Assembly: GCF_051811025.1 (NCBI RefSeq)
Contig: NZ_JBPWQE010000001.1
Span: 434,001 to 498,000, forward strand
Source of the DNA: Tardiphaga sp051811025
GTDB taxonomy: Bacteria; Pseudomonadota; Alphaproteobacteria; Rhizobiales; Xanthobacteraceae
DNA length: 64,000 nucleotides
Direction: 5' to 3'
Below, piece by piece: positions 1 through 8,479 of this stretch (its first letter is position 1; every line of letters begins with the position of its first letter). The notes under the pieces are model-generated. The model was not told the origin of the DNA. It did not search any database and saw only the letters and a list, made by a program, of their open reading frames with translations. Both the position numbers and the translations under genes were made by a program.

Positions 1-69
1 TCTGCGCTTTGTGCAGCCCTTATAGGTCGGTCCGAGGGTAGTAAACCTGTCGAATCCGGTGCTTATCTG

Positions 70-82
70 AGAATAATATTCT
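70..82. promoter_or_regulatory. 13-bp inverted repeat before the MFS gene
   Basis: AGAATA-a-TATTCT is a perfect 6+1+6 inverted repeat ending 21 bp before the start codon of the MFS gene at 104. Its A+T-rich dyad form and position fit an operator for a metal or redox regulator of the Fur/Irr class, or the dyad may overlap a -10 element. No regulator gene is adjacent, so the regulator is unknown. Confidence 0.35.
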
Positions 83-103
83 AGGGATCAAGGAAACGTT
101 GGA

Positions 104-1345
104 ATGACCGAGGCGGAGCTCTCCAAATACCAGCGCTGGGCGATTTTGGCCGGCGCGGCGACGCTGTTGAGCCTGGCCATGGGCATGCGCCAGAGCTTCG
201 GCCTGTTTCAACCCTCGATTCTGCGCGACACCGCCATCACCACGGCCGATTTTTCGCTGGCCACCGCTTTGCAGAACGTGATCTGGGGCATCTCGCAGCC
301 TTTCATCGGTGCCATCGCCGATCGTTTCGGCACCCGTCACGTGATGATTATCGGCGTTTTGATTTATGCGGCCGGCCTCGTCTTCATGATGGTCGCGACC
401 ACGCCGCTGGTTTTCACCCTCGGCGCCGGCCTGTGTGTCGGCCTCGCGCTGTCCTGCACGGCATCGAGCATGACCATGACGGTGGCCTCGCGCAGTGTGT
501 CGGCAGCCAAGCGCAGCGTCACCATGGGCGCGGTGTCGGCCGCTGGTTCGCTCGGCCTCGTCATTGCCTCGCCGCTGGCGCAGACGCTGATCTCGACCGC
601 CGGTTGGCAGGTCGCGCTGATCGGCTTCCTTGGTCTGGCTGCCGTGATGGTCCCGGCCGCATTGTTTGCCGGCCAGTCCGACAAGATCGAGCACGCGGCG
701 ATCGATGAGGCACCGCAATCGATGAGCGAAGTGGTGCAGTCCGCACTCGGCCATTCCGGTTATATCGTGCTGGCGCTGTCATTCTTTGTTTGCGGCCTGC
801 AGCTTGTCTTCATCACGACGCATCTGCCGAACTATCTGGCGATCTGCGGCCTCGATGCATCGCTCGGTGCGACGGCGCTGGCGCTGGTTGGCCTGTTCAA
901 CGTATTCGGCTCCTACGCCTTTGGCTGGCTTGGCGGCCGTTATCCGAAGCAGATTTTGCTCGGCGGAATTTACATCGCCCGCTCACTGGCGCTCGCCACC
1001 TACTTCTATTTCCCGGCAACGCCGACCACGACCATGATTTTCGCGGCCGTGCTGGGATCGCTGTGGCTCGGCGTGGTGCCGCTGGTAAACGGCCTCGTTG
1101 CGCAGCTGTTCGGGTTGCGCTTCATGGCGACACTCACCGGCATCGCCTTTCTCAGCCATCAGGCAGGATCTTTCCTCGGCGCCTGGGGTGGTGGAATGAT
1201 CTTCTCGCATCTCGGCAATTACGACCGTGCGTGGCAATTCGCCGTCGTGATCGGGCTGGTCGCCGGATGCTTCCAGATGCTGATGAATGTGAAGCCACCG
1301 GTGCGACGCGATGCGGTCCCCGCTGCGATGCCGAGTGCCGCCTGA
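104..1345 (+). CDS. MFS transporter, 12 TM
   Basis: This 413-residue protein is a major facilitator superfamily permease of the inner membrane. Hydrophobic segments run along its whole length. The MFS motif A equivalent is visible near residues 72-80 (GAIADRFGTRH), between the second and third membrane helices, and a basic-acidic central loop (residues about 190-210) separates the two six-helix halves. The N-terminus MRQSFGLFQP resembles the monocarboxylate/oxalate-formate type of MFS carriers, but the substrate cannot be read from sequence. It stands alone, followed by 128 bp and then sodB. The ATG at 104 follows a GGAAACG sequence and gives the normal family length. Family assignment is firm; substrate is unknown. 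Confidence 0.85.
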   Translation: MTEAELSKYQRWAILAGAATLLSLAMGMRQSFGLFQPSILRDTAITTADFSLATALQNVIWGISQPFIGAIADRFGTRHVMIIGVLIYAAGLVFMMVATTPLVFTLGAGLCVGLALSCTASSMTMTVASRSVSAAKRSVTMGAVSAAGSLGLVIASPLAQTLISTAGWQVALIGFLGLAAVMVPAALFAGQSDKIEHAAIDEAPQSMSEVVQSALGHSGYIVLALSFFVCGLQLVFITTHLPNYLAICGLDASLGATALALVGLFNVFGSYAFGWLGGRYPKQILLGGIYIARSLALATYFYFPATPTTTMIFAAVLGSLWLGVVPLVNGLVAQLFGLRFMATLTGIAFLSHQAGSFLGAWGGGMIFSHLGNYDRAWQFAVVIGLVAGCFQMLMNVKPPVRRDAVPAAMPSAA

Positions 1346-1473
1346 TCGCGGAGGGGGAAGCGATCGGGATCGCAGGCGATCGAGATCGCGAAGATGGGAG
1401 TGTCGGAGCCGGCCGGAACCTTCTATAAGGGTTCCCGTTAAGCCAACTCTCCCATTATTGCGGATCTGGACCC

Positions 1474-2073
1474 ATGACCTTCACGCTTCCCAACCTGCCT
1501 TACGCCTATGACGCGCTCGCGCCGCATATGTCGAAGGAAACGCTGGAATTCCATCACGATAAGCACCATCAGGCTTACGTGACCAACGGCAATAACCTGC
1601 TGAAGGGCACCGAATTCGAAGGTAAATCGCTTGAAGAGATCGTGAAGGGCTCGTTCGGCAAGAATGCCGCGCTCTTCAACAATGCCGGTCAGCACTACAA
1701 CCATCTCCACTTCTGGAACTGGATGAAGCCGAACGGCGGTGGCGACAAGCTGCCCGGCCGTCTGGAGAAGAAGATCACCGAGGATCTCGGCGGTCTCGAA
1801 AAGTTCAAGACCGACTTCGCCGCTGCGGGCGTCGGCCAGTTCGGCTCCGGCTGGGCCTGGCTCTCGGTCAAGAACGGCAAGCTGGAAATCTCCAAGACCG
1901 CCAACGGCGAAAGCCCGCTGGTTCATGGCGCGACCCCGATCCTCGGCGTCGACGTCTGGGAACACTCCTACTACATCGACTACCGCAACCGTCGTCCCGA
2001 CTATTTGAAGGCGTTCGTCGATCACCTCGTGAACTGGGAATATGTCGACGAGCAGTTCGGCAAGGCCGTCTGA
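1474..2073 (+). CDS. sodB: superoxide dismutase, Fe/Mn type
   Basis: This 199-residue enzyme dismutates superoxide to hydrogen peroxide and oxygen in the cytoplasm. It shows the family pattern: an N-terminal helical hairpin with FHHDKHHQAYV (the first metal ligand His and active-site His/Tyr), HYNHLHFWNWMKP with the second ligand, and the C-terminal signature DVWEHSYYIDYRNRRPDY carrying the Asp and His ligands. Length is that of bacterial Fe-SOD, and the Gln-containing stretch AAGVGQFGSGW (about residues 110-120) suits the Fe rather than Mn type, although activity would need testing. The gene is monocistronic, ending 35 bp before a strong terminator. Confidence 0.95.
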   Translation: MTFTLPNLPYAYDALAPHMSKETLEFHHDKHHQAYVTNGNNLLKGTEFEGKSLEEIVKGSFGKNAALFNNAGQHYNHLHFWNWMKPNGGGDKLPGRLEKKITEDLGGLEKFKTDFAAAGVGQFGSGWAWLSVKNGKLEISKTANGESPLVHGATPILGVDVWEHSYYIDYRNRRPDYLKAFVDHLVNWEYVDEQFGKAV

Positions 2074-2107
2074 TCGCATTCGATTTACGTTTAATGACGT
2101 GTGGGAA

Positions 2108-2136
2108 GGGCGGTGGCGCAAGCTGCCGCCCTTTTT
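2108..2136 (+). terminator. rho-independent terminator after sodB
   Basis: A 10-bp stem (GGGCGGTGGC pairing with GCTGCCGCCC, two wobble pairs) closed by a GCAA tetraloop is followed by TTTTT. It lies 35 bp after the sodB stop and reads in the sodB direction. Confidence 0.9.
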
Positions 2137-2243
2137 CGTTGTCTTGACGTTTTTGCGTCTTGGTCGGCTTGCCGCGGCTTGCCGTCGCAGACACGCTGCG
2201 GCAGAACGGAATGACGTGAGCCACCAAGCGCAGCGGGTGTTCG

Positions 2244-2618
2244 ATGAATTATGTTTTGGTTTTTGTTGGCGGCGGCCTTGGCGCCACCTTGCGTCATGTC
2301 ATCAACATGACCTGCGCCCGCTGCATGGGGACAGCGTTCCCGTGGGGCACCTTCATCATCAACATCACCGGCTCCACGGTGATGGGCCTGATCGCCGGCT
2401 ATCTCGCTTACAAGGGCGAGGCCTCGCAGCCATGGCGGTTGTTCCTGATGACCGGCATTCTCGGCGGCTACACGACCTTTTCGGCCTTCTCACTGGATAC
2501 GGCAGTGCTCTATGAGCGCGGCGAACTGGGTCTCGCTCTGGCCTATGTGCTGGGGTCGGTAGTGCTGTCGATTGCCGGGCTTTTTGCCGGTCTGGCGCTG
2601 GTCCGCCATTTCGCCTGA
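2244..2618 (+). CDS. crcB: CrcB-type fluoride channel
   Basis: This 124-residue membrane protein is a Fluc/CrcB channel that lets fluoride leave the cytoplasm as a dual-topology dimer. Four hydrophobic helices are visible. Family motifs are GGGLGATLRH at residues 8-17, FIINITGS near residue 36-43 with the pore Asn, and GGYTTFSAFSLD near 76-87, the TTFS fluoride-binding stretch. I see no fluoride riboswitch in the 107 bp between the sodB terminator and the start. The zinc block that follows has its own Zur box, so crcB is probably a separate transcript. Confidence 0.92.
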   Translation: MNYVLVFVGGGLGATLRHVINMTCARCMGTAFPWGTFIINITGSTVMGLIAGYLAYKGEASQPWRLFLMTGILGGYTTFSAFSLDTAVLYERGELGLALAYVLGSVVLSIAGLFAGLALVRHFA

Positions 2619-2636
2619 ACTCTCCCGGGCTTGCGG

Positions 2637-2655
2637 TATGTTATAATATAACATA
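2637..2655. promoter_or_regulatory. Zur box
   Basis: TATGTTATAATATAACATA is a perfect 9+1+9 inverted repeat. It contains GTTATA-N-TATAAC, the core expected for alphaproteobacterial Zur (zinc uptake regulator) sites. It sits 54 bp before the His-rich gene and znuCBA. Zinc-loaded Zur bound here should repress the operon, so it would open under zinc starvation. The zur gene itself is not in this window. Confidence 0.85.
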
Positions 2656-2708
2656 AATGAGTGTCAGGCGCTTCTGGCGCCCGATGTTCATTGGCCAGGC
2701 CCGAATTC

Positions 2709-2921
2709 ATGGCGCAGTCCCATTCCCACGGTCATGACCATTCCCATGGTCACGCGCACGGCCAAGGTCATACCCACAGCCATGGCCCGGCAAGCCCGCA
2801 TCCGGCCCAGCCAGCGCCTTGGTCGATTCTGCGCATGACATTACCGGCCAGGCTCGGTGCCGCTCTGGCGGTCTCCGTAGCACTCTGGGCGGTGGTTCTG
2901 CTGGCGATGAGGCCGTCATGA
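2709..2921 (+). CDS. His-rich membrane-anchored zinc operon leader protein
   Basis: This 70-residue protein is the first gene after the Zur box. The N-terminal third is an almost uninterrupted run of His with Ser, Gly and Asp (about 12 His in the first 26 residues), which should bind zinc. After a Pro-rich linker, residues about 45-66 form one hydrophobic helix ending in RPS. The ATG at 2709 was preferred over an in-frame start at 2661 because the His-rich segment begins exactly there. Its stop overlaps the znuC start by four bases (ATGA), showing translational coupling. It may buffer zinc or deliver it to the transporter; that role is inferred from composition and operon only. Confidence 0.7.
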   Translation: MAQSHSHGHDHSHGHAHGQGHTHSHGPASPHPAQPAPWSILRMTLPARLGAALAVSVALWAVVLLAMRPS

Positions 2922-3676
2922 CGGCACAGCTCGCTTTCCAGAACGTCACACTGGGCTATGACCGTCATCCCGCCGTGCATCACCTCAATGGGGAGATCGC
3001 GGCCGGTAGCCTGTTGGCGGTGGTCGGTCCCAATGGCGCCGGCAAGTCCACGCTGTTTCGCGGCATCGTAGGCATCCTGAAGCCGCTGACGGGCGCGATC
3101 ACACTTGGCGACCTGAAGGCGCGCGACATCGCTTACCTGCCGCAGAGCGTCGATATCGACCGCACGTTCCCTATCTCGGTGTTCGATTTCGTCGGCACTG
3201 GCCTATGGCGCGCGACAGGCATATTCGGCGGCCTTGGCAAGACCGCGCGTGCGCAAATAGGACAGGCGCTCGCCTCTGTCGGCCTCAATGGATTCGAGAA
3301 CCGCAATATCGGCACGCTGTCGGGCGGCCAGATGCAGCGCATGCTGTTTGCGCGGGTGTTGTTGCAGGACGCACGCGTCATCGTGCTCGATGAGCCGTTC
3401 AATGCGATCGACACCAAGACTTCGGCGGATCTGATTGCGCTGGTGCGTCACTGGCACGCAGAAAAGCGTACAGTGCTGGCGGCGCTGCACGATATGGAGA
3501 TGGTGCGCGCGCATTTCCCGGAGACGCTGCTGCTGGCGCGCGGCTCCGTGGCCTGGGGACCGACCCAGCAGGTGCTGACGGCGGATAACCTGCTGGAGGC
3601 ACGGCGCATGTGTGAGGCCTTCGACGATGGCGCGGGTACCTGCGTCGTCGATCCCGCACATTCGCGCGCGGCCTGA
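2918..3676 (+). CDS. znuC: zinc ABC transporter ATP-binding protein
   Basis: This 252-residue ATPase powers high-affinity zinc import through the ZnuB permease. Visible motifs are Walker A GPNGAGKST (residues 37-45), a Q-loop in YLPQSVDIDR, the ABC signature LSGGQMQRMLFAR, Walker B VIVLDEPF and the switch His in LAALHDMEM. The ATG at 2918 overlaps the upstream His-rich gene; an in-frame open stretch further upstream is out of family. znuB follows after 5 bp. Manganese-type transporters look alike, but the Zur box and the downstream zinc GTPase favour zinc. Confidence 0.93.
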   Translation: MTAQLAFQNVTLGYDRHPAVHHLNGEIAAGSLLAVVGPNGAGKSTLFRGIVGILKPLTGAITLGDLKARDIAYLPQSVDIDRTFPISVFDFVGTGLWRATGIFGGLGKTARAQIGQALASVGLNGFENRNIGTLSGGQMQRMLFARVLLQDARVIVLDEPFNAIDTKTSADLIALVRHWHAEKRTVLAALHDMEMVRAHFPETLLLARGSVAWGPTQQVLTADNLLEARRMCEAFDDGAGTCVVDPAHSRAA

Positions 3677-3681
3677 TCGAC

Positions 3682-4551
3682 ATGCTTTACGATGCGCTGA
3701 TCGCGCCTTTCCTCGAATTCGAATTCATGCGCCGCGCGCTGGCCGGTGTGGTTGCGCTGGCGCTTGGCGGCGCGCCAATCGGCGTATTCCTGATGCTGCG
3801 GCGGATGAGCCTTGTGGGCGATGCGATGGCGCATGCCATCCTGCCGGGGGCGGCCATCGGTTTCCTGTTCTCCGGGCTCAATTTATTCGCGATGACGTTC
3901 GGCGGCCTCATTGCAGGCTTTTCCGTCGCCTTGCTGGCGGGTCTCGTCTCGCGCGTGACGGTGATCAAAGAGGATGCGTCGCTTGCAGCCTTCTATCTCG
4001 TCTCGCTCGCGGTCGGCGTCACCATCGTCTCGATGCGCGGCACCAATATCGATTTGCTGCATGTGCTGTTTGGCAACATTCTCGCGCTGGACGACCAGAC
4101 GCTGCTGGTGATCGCCTTCAACGCAACGATCACGCTGGTGGTGATGGCGGTGATCTATCGTCCGCTGGTGATCGAATGCGTTGATCCGGTTTTTCTGCGC
4201 ACGGTCTCGCGCGCCGGTGCACCCGCGCATCTGGCGTTCCTTGCGCTGGTCGTCGTCAATCTCGTCAACGGCTTTCACGCGCTCGGCACGCTGCTCGCGG
4301 TGGGGCTGATGATCCTGCCGGCGGGCATCGCGCGGTTCTGGTCGCGCGATATCACGGGGATGATGATGATCTCCGTCGCGAGCGCGATGATCTCGGGTTA
4401 CTTCGGTCTGGTGCTGTCGTTCCAGACCAAGGTGCCGTCCGGTCCTGCGATCATTCTGGTCGCCGCGGTGCTCTACGTATTTTCGATTTTGTTCGGCAAT
4501 GTCAGTGGCTTGGTGAGGCAGTTGTTCCCCGGCCGGCATCTTGAGGCATAG
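3682..4551 (+). CDS. znuB: zinc ABC transporter permease
   Basis: This 289-residue inner-membrane protein is the ABC-3 family permease that forms the zinc channel. It is hydrophobic throughout with about eight helices. The family stretch RRMSLVGDAMAHAILPGAAIGF near residues 34-55 is clear, as is the later GTLLAVGLMILPAG loop that contacts the ATPase. It lies 5 bp after znuC and a few bases before znuA, so the three genes are one transcription unit. Confidence 0.93.
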   Translation: MLYDALIAPFLEFEFMRRALAGVVALALGGAPIGVFLMLRRMSLVGDAMAHAILPGAAIGFLFSGLNLFAMTFGGLIAGFSVALLAGLVSRVTVIKEDASLAAFYLVSLAVGVTIVSMRGTNIDLLHVLFGNILALDDQTLLVIAFNATITLVVMAVIYRPLVIECVDPVFLRTVSRAGAPAHLAFLALVVVNLVNGFHALGTLLAVGLMILPAGIARFWSRDITGMMMISVASAMISGYFGLVLSFQTKVPSGPAIILVAAVLYVFSILFGNVSGLVRQLFPGRHLEA

Positions 4552-4562
4552 GTGTGTCAGTC

Positions 4563-5444
4563 ATGCGGAAATCCAGCGTATTCGTCCTTTGTGCCGCCCT
4601 ATCGCTGCTCAATGCGATCCTTCCCGCACGTGCGCAGGACAAGATCAACATCGTCGCCAGTTTCTCCATCCTGGGTGACTTCGTGCGCAATGTCGGCGGC
4701 GAGCGGATAGCTGTGACGACGCTGGTTGGCCCGAATGGCGATGCGCATGTCTACACACCCACGCCGCAGGACGCGAAAAAGATCGCCGATGCGAAGCTCG
4801 TTGTCGTCAACGGTCTCGGCTTCGAAGGCTGGTTGCCGCGGCTGGTGAAATCATCCGGCGGCAAGGCGACGGTTGTCACCGCAACCCAGGGCATCGCACC
4901 GCGTAAGCTCGACTCCCATGAAGATCCCCATGCCTGGCAGTCGGTGGGCAATGCCAAGGTCTATGTCGCAAACATTCGCGATGCGCTGGCCAAGGCCGAT
5001 CCGGCCGGTGCGGACACCTACAAGGCAAACGCCGAGGCCTATCTCGCGAAGCTGGCCGTCCTCGATAATGACGTGAAGGCCGCTGTCGCCGGCATTCCCG
5101 CGGCACATCGCAAGGTGATCTCGACCCACGACGCCTTCGGCTATTTCGCGGCGGCCTATGGCATCGAATTTATTGCGCCGCAGGGCGTTTCGACGGATTC
5201 CGAGCCCAGCGCCAAGGATATCGCGGTCATCATCACCCAGCTCAAGATCTCGAAAATTCCGGCTGTTTTTCTGGAAAACATCGCCGATCCCCGGCTGATG
5301 CGCCGGATCGCCGCCGAGACCGGGGCAAAAATCGGCGGAACGCTGTTTTCGGACAGTCTGACGGCCGAAAACGGCGATGCACCCACTTACATTGATATGG
5401 TCAGGCACAATATAAAGGCGCTGACGAGCGCGCTGACCAGTTAG
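4563..5444 (+). CDS. znuA: zinc ABC transporter substrate-binding protein
   Basis: This roughly 293-residue periplasmic protein (cluster A-I, ZnuA/TroA fold) captures the metal for ZnuBC. A signal peptide with a basic MRKSS start and hydrophobic core ends at ARAQ before DKINIVASFSILGD. Candidate metal ligands are in GDAHVYTPTP, HEDPHAWQS, STHDAFGYF and the later Asp/Glu-rich stretch near TDSEPSAKD. It lacks the long His-rich loop of some ZnuA proteins; in this operon that function may lie in the His-rich leader protein. A GTG at 4554 is an alternative start three codons upstream. It is the fourth gene of the Zur-controlled unit. Confidence 0.9.
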   Translation: MRKSSVFVLCAALSLLNAILPARAQDKINIVASFSILGDFVRNVGGERIAVTTLVGPNGDAHVYTPTPQDAKKIADAKLVVVNGLGFEGWLPRLVKSSGGKATVVTATQGIAPRKLDSHEDPHAWQSVGNAKVYVANIRDALAKADPAGADTYKANAEAYLAKLAVLDNDVKAAVAGIPAAHRKVISTHDAFGYFAAAYGIEFIAPQGVSTDSEPSAKDIAVIITQLKISKIPAVFLENIADPRLMRRIAAETGAKIGGTLFSDSLTAENGDAPTYIDMVRHNIKALTSALTS

Positions 5445-5499
5445 CGCAGGGGCACCCCTGCTGCCGGCGCTGCCCTGAAAAGACCCCGCCGGAGTGATC

Positions 5500-6540
5500 A
5501 TGTCTGAAGCGACTGCCAACAAAATTCCCGTGACCGTGCTGACCGGCTATCTCGGCGCCGGCAAGACTACGCTGTTGAACCGCATCCTGTCGGAAAATCA
5601 CGGCAAGAAATACGCTGTGATCGTCAACGAATTCGGCGAGATCGGCATCGACAACGACCTCATCATCGGCGCGGACGAAGAAGTGTTCGAGATGAACAAC
5701 GGCTGCGTCTGCTGCACCGTGCGCGGCGACCTCGTGCGCATCCTCGACGGCCTCATGAAGCGCAAGGGCAAGTTCGACGCCATCATCGTCGAGACAACTG
5801 GCCTCGCCGATCCTGCCCCGGTGGCGCAGACCTTCTTTGTCGACGAGGACGTGCAGGCCCATGCACGGCTCGATGCCGTCGTGACCGTGGCCGATGCCAA
5901 ATGGCTGAGCGACCGCCTCAAGGATGCGCCGGAAGCCAAGAACCAGATCGCTTTCGCCGACGTCATCGTGCTGAACAAGATCGATCTCGTGTCGAAGCCC
6001 GAGCTCGCCGAAGTCGAAGCGCGCATCCGCGCCATCAACCCCTATGCCAAGCTGCACAAGACCGAACGCGCGCAGGTGAAGCTGTCCGACGTGCTGGAGC
6101 GTGGTGCTTTCGATCTCGATCGCATTCTAGAAATCGAGCCGGAATTCCTCAACGCGGACGACGGTCACGATCATCATGACCACGATCACGGCCATCATCA
6201 CCATGATCATGGCCACGGTGGTTTGAAGCACTATCACGACGAGGACATGCACTCGATGTCGCTGCGCACCGACAAGGCGCTCGATGCCTCGACATTCATG
6301 CCGTGGCTGCAGGATCTGATGGCCAAGGAGGGCGGCAAGATCCTGCGCTCCAAGGGCATCCTGTCGTTCTCCGGCGATGATGACCGCTACGTGTTTCAGG
6401 GCGTGCATATGATGCTGGAAGGCGATCATCAGCGGCCGTGGAAGGACGGCGAGAAGCGCGAAAGCCGCCTCGTCTTCATCGGTCGCGATCTGCCCGAGCA
6501 GCTGATCCGCGACGGCTTCGAACGCTGCATCCCGTCCTGA
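5500..6540 (+). CDS. COG0523/CobW-family zinc metallochaperone GTPase
   Basis: This 346-residue G3E GTPase belongs to the CobW/ZigA/YciC group, thought to supply zinc to client proteins under starvation. Walker A is GYLGAGKT (residues 16-23), the family CxCC metal site is GCVCCTVRGD (68-77), and guanine specificity is in VLNKIDLV. A remarkable His/Asp run (about residues 222-250, roughly 14 His) sits between the GTPase domain and the C-terminal CobW_C domain. It follows znuA by 55 bp and overlaps the next gene (TGATG). Placement behind a Zur-regulated zinc importer argues for zinc rather than cobalt. Confidence 0.9.
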   Translation: MSEATANKIPVTVLTGYLGAGKTTLLNRILSENHGKKYAVIVNEFGEIGIDNDLIIGADEEVFEMNNGCVCCTVRGDLVRILDGLMKRKGKFDAIIVETTGLADPAPVAQTFFVDEDVQAHARLDAVVTVADAKWLSDRLKDAPEAKNQIAFADVIVLNKIDLVSKPELAEVEARIRAINPYAKLHKTERAQVKLSDVLERGAFDLDRILEIEPEFLNADDGHDHHDHDHGHHHHDHGHGGLKHYHDEDMHSMSLRTDKALDASTFMPWLQDLMAKEGGKILRSKGILSFSGDDDRYVFQGVHMMLEGDHQRPWKDGEKRESRLVFIGRDLPEQLIRDGFERCIPS

Positions 6541-7559
6541 TGTCCGATTTCAATCCGCTGCAGGAGCAAGAATCCATCGTCTCGGTCACCGACCGCGTGT
6601 TGCCGGTGGCCATTGGCGCGTCGGTCACGGCCGTGCATTTTCTCGGTGACAAGGCTGCCTTCGTTGGCGCCGAGGAGAAAGTCACACTGGTCGATCCGGC
6701 GGGTGCCATGTTGCCCGTCGAGGTCGCATTCGGCGGCATCCTGTGCTCGACCTCCGACGGCAAGCGCATCGTCATGGGCTGTGACGACGGCAAGGTCGTC
6801 GTGCTCGACCGCGACGGCGCAGTTTCGACCTTTGCGACCGACGCCAAGCGGCGCTGGATCGACAGTGTAGCTTTGCATCCCGATGGCGCTGTTGCGTGGT
6901 CGGCGGGCAAAACGGCCTTCGTGCAGGCGCCGAAGGGCGAGGTGAAATTCTTCGAGGTGCCATCGACCGTTGGCGGCCTTGCATTCGCGCCCAAAGGGCT
7001 GCGGCTCGCGATAGCCCACTACAACGGCGTGACGCTGTGGTTTCCCAACATGGCCGGCAATGCCGAAGTACTGGAATGGGCCGGGTCGCATCTCGGCGTG
7101 ACATTCAGCCCGGACAACAAGTTTCTGGTTACCGCGATGCATGAGCCGGCCCTGCATGGCTGGCGTCTCGTCGACGGCAAGCACATGCGCATGACCGGCT
7201 ATCCCGCACGCGTGCGCTCGATTTCCTGGAGCGCCGGCGGCAAGGGTCTGGCGACATCGGGCGCCGATACGGTCATCATCTGGCCGTTCGCCAGCAAGGA
7301 CGGCCCGATGGGCAAGGAGCCGGCGATGCTGGCGCCGCTGAAGGCCAAGGTCACCATGGTGGCCTGTCATCCCAAGCAGGACATCCTGGCCGCCGGTTAC
7401 AGTGACGGCACCATCCTGATGGTCCGCATGACCGATGGCGCGGAAATTCTGGTACGTGCCAACAAGGGGCAGCCCGTCAGCGCACTCGCCTGGAATGCCA
7501 AGGGCACACTACTCGCCTTCGCCGATCAGGACGGCGACGCGGGATTGCTGGAGCTGTAG
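6540..7559 (+). CDS. WD40-repeat beta-propeller protein
   Basis: This 339-residue cytoplasmic protein has repeated WD40-like blades. Recurrent elements include VHFLGDKAAFVGAEEKVTLVD, VALHPDGAVAWSAGKTAFV, ISWSAGGKGLATSGADTVIIW and VACHPKQDILAAGYSDGTILMV. The family number of blades would make one propeller, a scaffold for protein contacts with no catalytic residues. The start codon overlaps the stop of the GTPase gene, so the two are translationally coupled, and the protein may be a partner of the metallochaperone or its client. I know of no experimental role. The upstream in-frame extension lies inside the GTPase gene and was rejected as start. Confidence 0.82.
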   Translation: MSDFNPLQEQESIVSVTDRVLPVAIGASVTAVHFLGDKAAFVGAEEKVTLVDPAGAMLPVEVAFGGILCSTSDGKRIVMGCDDGKVVVLDRDGAVSTFATDAKRRWIDSVALHPDGAVAWSAGKTAFVQAPKGEVKFFEVPSTVGGLAFAPKGLRLAIAHYNGVTLWFPNMAGNAEVLEWAGSHLGVTFSPDNKFLVTAMHEPALHGWRLVDGKHMRMTGYPARVRSISWSAGGKGLATSGADTVIIWPFASKDGPMGKEPAMLAPLKAKVTMVACHPKQDILAAGYSDGTILMVRMTDGAEILVRANKGQPVSALAWNAKGTLLAFADQDGDAGLLEL

Positions 7560-7656
7560 CTCTTTCACCTCCCCTGTGGGGAGAGGGGAGTTCACGACGG
7601 TTGGTGCGAGGCGGCATTGTCATCCGCCCGTCACTTCCTGTACGCATGCAGGCATC

Positions 7657-8373
7657 ATGCGATTTTTGGCGACATTCCAGACTTACGACTTCCTCGACAC
7701 GCTGCTCAGCCTGGCCACGGCCTTTGTGCTGGGTACGCTGATCGGTGCGGAGCGACAATATCGCCAGCGCACCGCGGGCCTGCGCACCAATGTGTTGGTG
7801 GCGCTCGGGGCGGCCGCTTTCGTCGATCTCGCGATGCAGCTGCACGGTGCCGATGGCGCGGTGCGCGTGATCGCCTATGTCGTCTCCGGCATCGGCTTTC
7901 TCGGTGCGGGCGTCATCATGAAGGAAGGCACCAATGTGCGCGGCCTCAATACGGCGGCGACGCTGTGGAGTTCCGCGGCGGTCGGCTCCTGCGCCGGCGC
8001 GGACATGATCGCACAGGCTATCGCGCTTACGTTTTTCGTGCTGGCCGGCAATACGCTGCTGCGGCCGCTGGTGAATGCGATCAACCGGGCGCCGCTGGAC
8101 GCGAAGTCGTCGGAAGTGACCTACTACGTGCGGCTCACGGTCTCGCCCGAGGTAGTACCCGAGATGCGCGAGCGCCTGCAGGAGACGCTGGAAGCCGCAA
8201 AATATCCGGTCGGCGATGTCGATGTGATCGAGCAGAGCGACACCCAGCAGGAGATCGTCGCCACGCTGGTCTCGACGGCCGTCGATCCCAAGGAGCTGGA
8301 TGCCGTGGCCGCCCGGCTCGAGGCGTATGCGGGTGTGCGCAACGCCACATGGGACGTCAGCACCAAGGACTAG
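7657..8373 (+). CDS. MgtC/SapB family membrane protein
   Basis: This 238-residue protein has an N-terminal membrane domain of four to five helices with the MgtC signature (LGTLIGAERQYRQRTAGLRTNVLVALGAAAF at residues about 21-51, then GIGFLGAGVIMKEG) and a soluble C-terminal domain of about 80 residues that looks ACT-like. MgtC proteins act in magnesium limitation and intracellular survival, and some modulate the F-type ATPase; which role applies here is not visible. The ATG at 7657 begins the membrane domain; the frame is open further upstream but overlaps the WD40 gene. Confidence 0.85.
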   Translation: MRFLATFQTYDFLDTLLSLATAFVLGTLIGAERQYRQRTAGLRTNVLVALGAAAFVDLAMQLHGADGAVRVIAYVVSGIGFLGAGVIMKEGTNVRGLNTAATLWSSAAVGSCAGADMIAQAIALTFFVLAGNTLLRPLVNAINRAPLDAKSSEVTYYVRLTVSPEVVPEMRERLQETLEAAKYPVGDVDVIEQSDTQQEIVATLVSTAVDPKELDAVAARLEAYAGVRNATWDVSTKD

Positions 8374-8479
8374 TCGTCCAAAAGAAGTCCAAGGCGCCAT
8401 CGGCGATCTGCGACTTTCCGGCTCGGGAACTTTGGCGGCGGGCTCCCGTTGTCACCGCACATTAACTGCGGTGGATGCC

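Noticed and set aside
1415..1435. Terminator-like hairpin GGAACC/GGTTCC before sodB
   Set aside because: No T-run follows and it overlaps a likely promoter; support is too thin.
2137..2243. Fluoride riboswitch before crcB
   Set aside because: I could not find the conserved pseudoknot pattern in the short gap.
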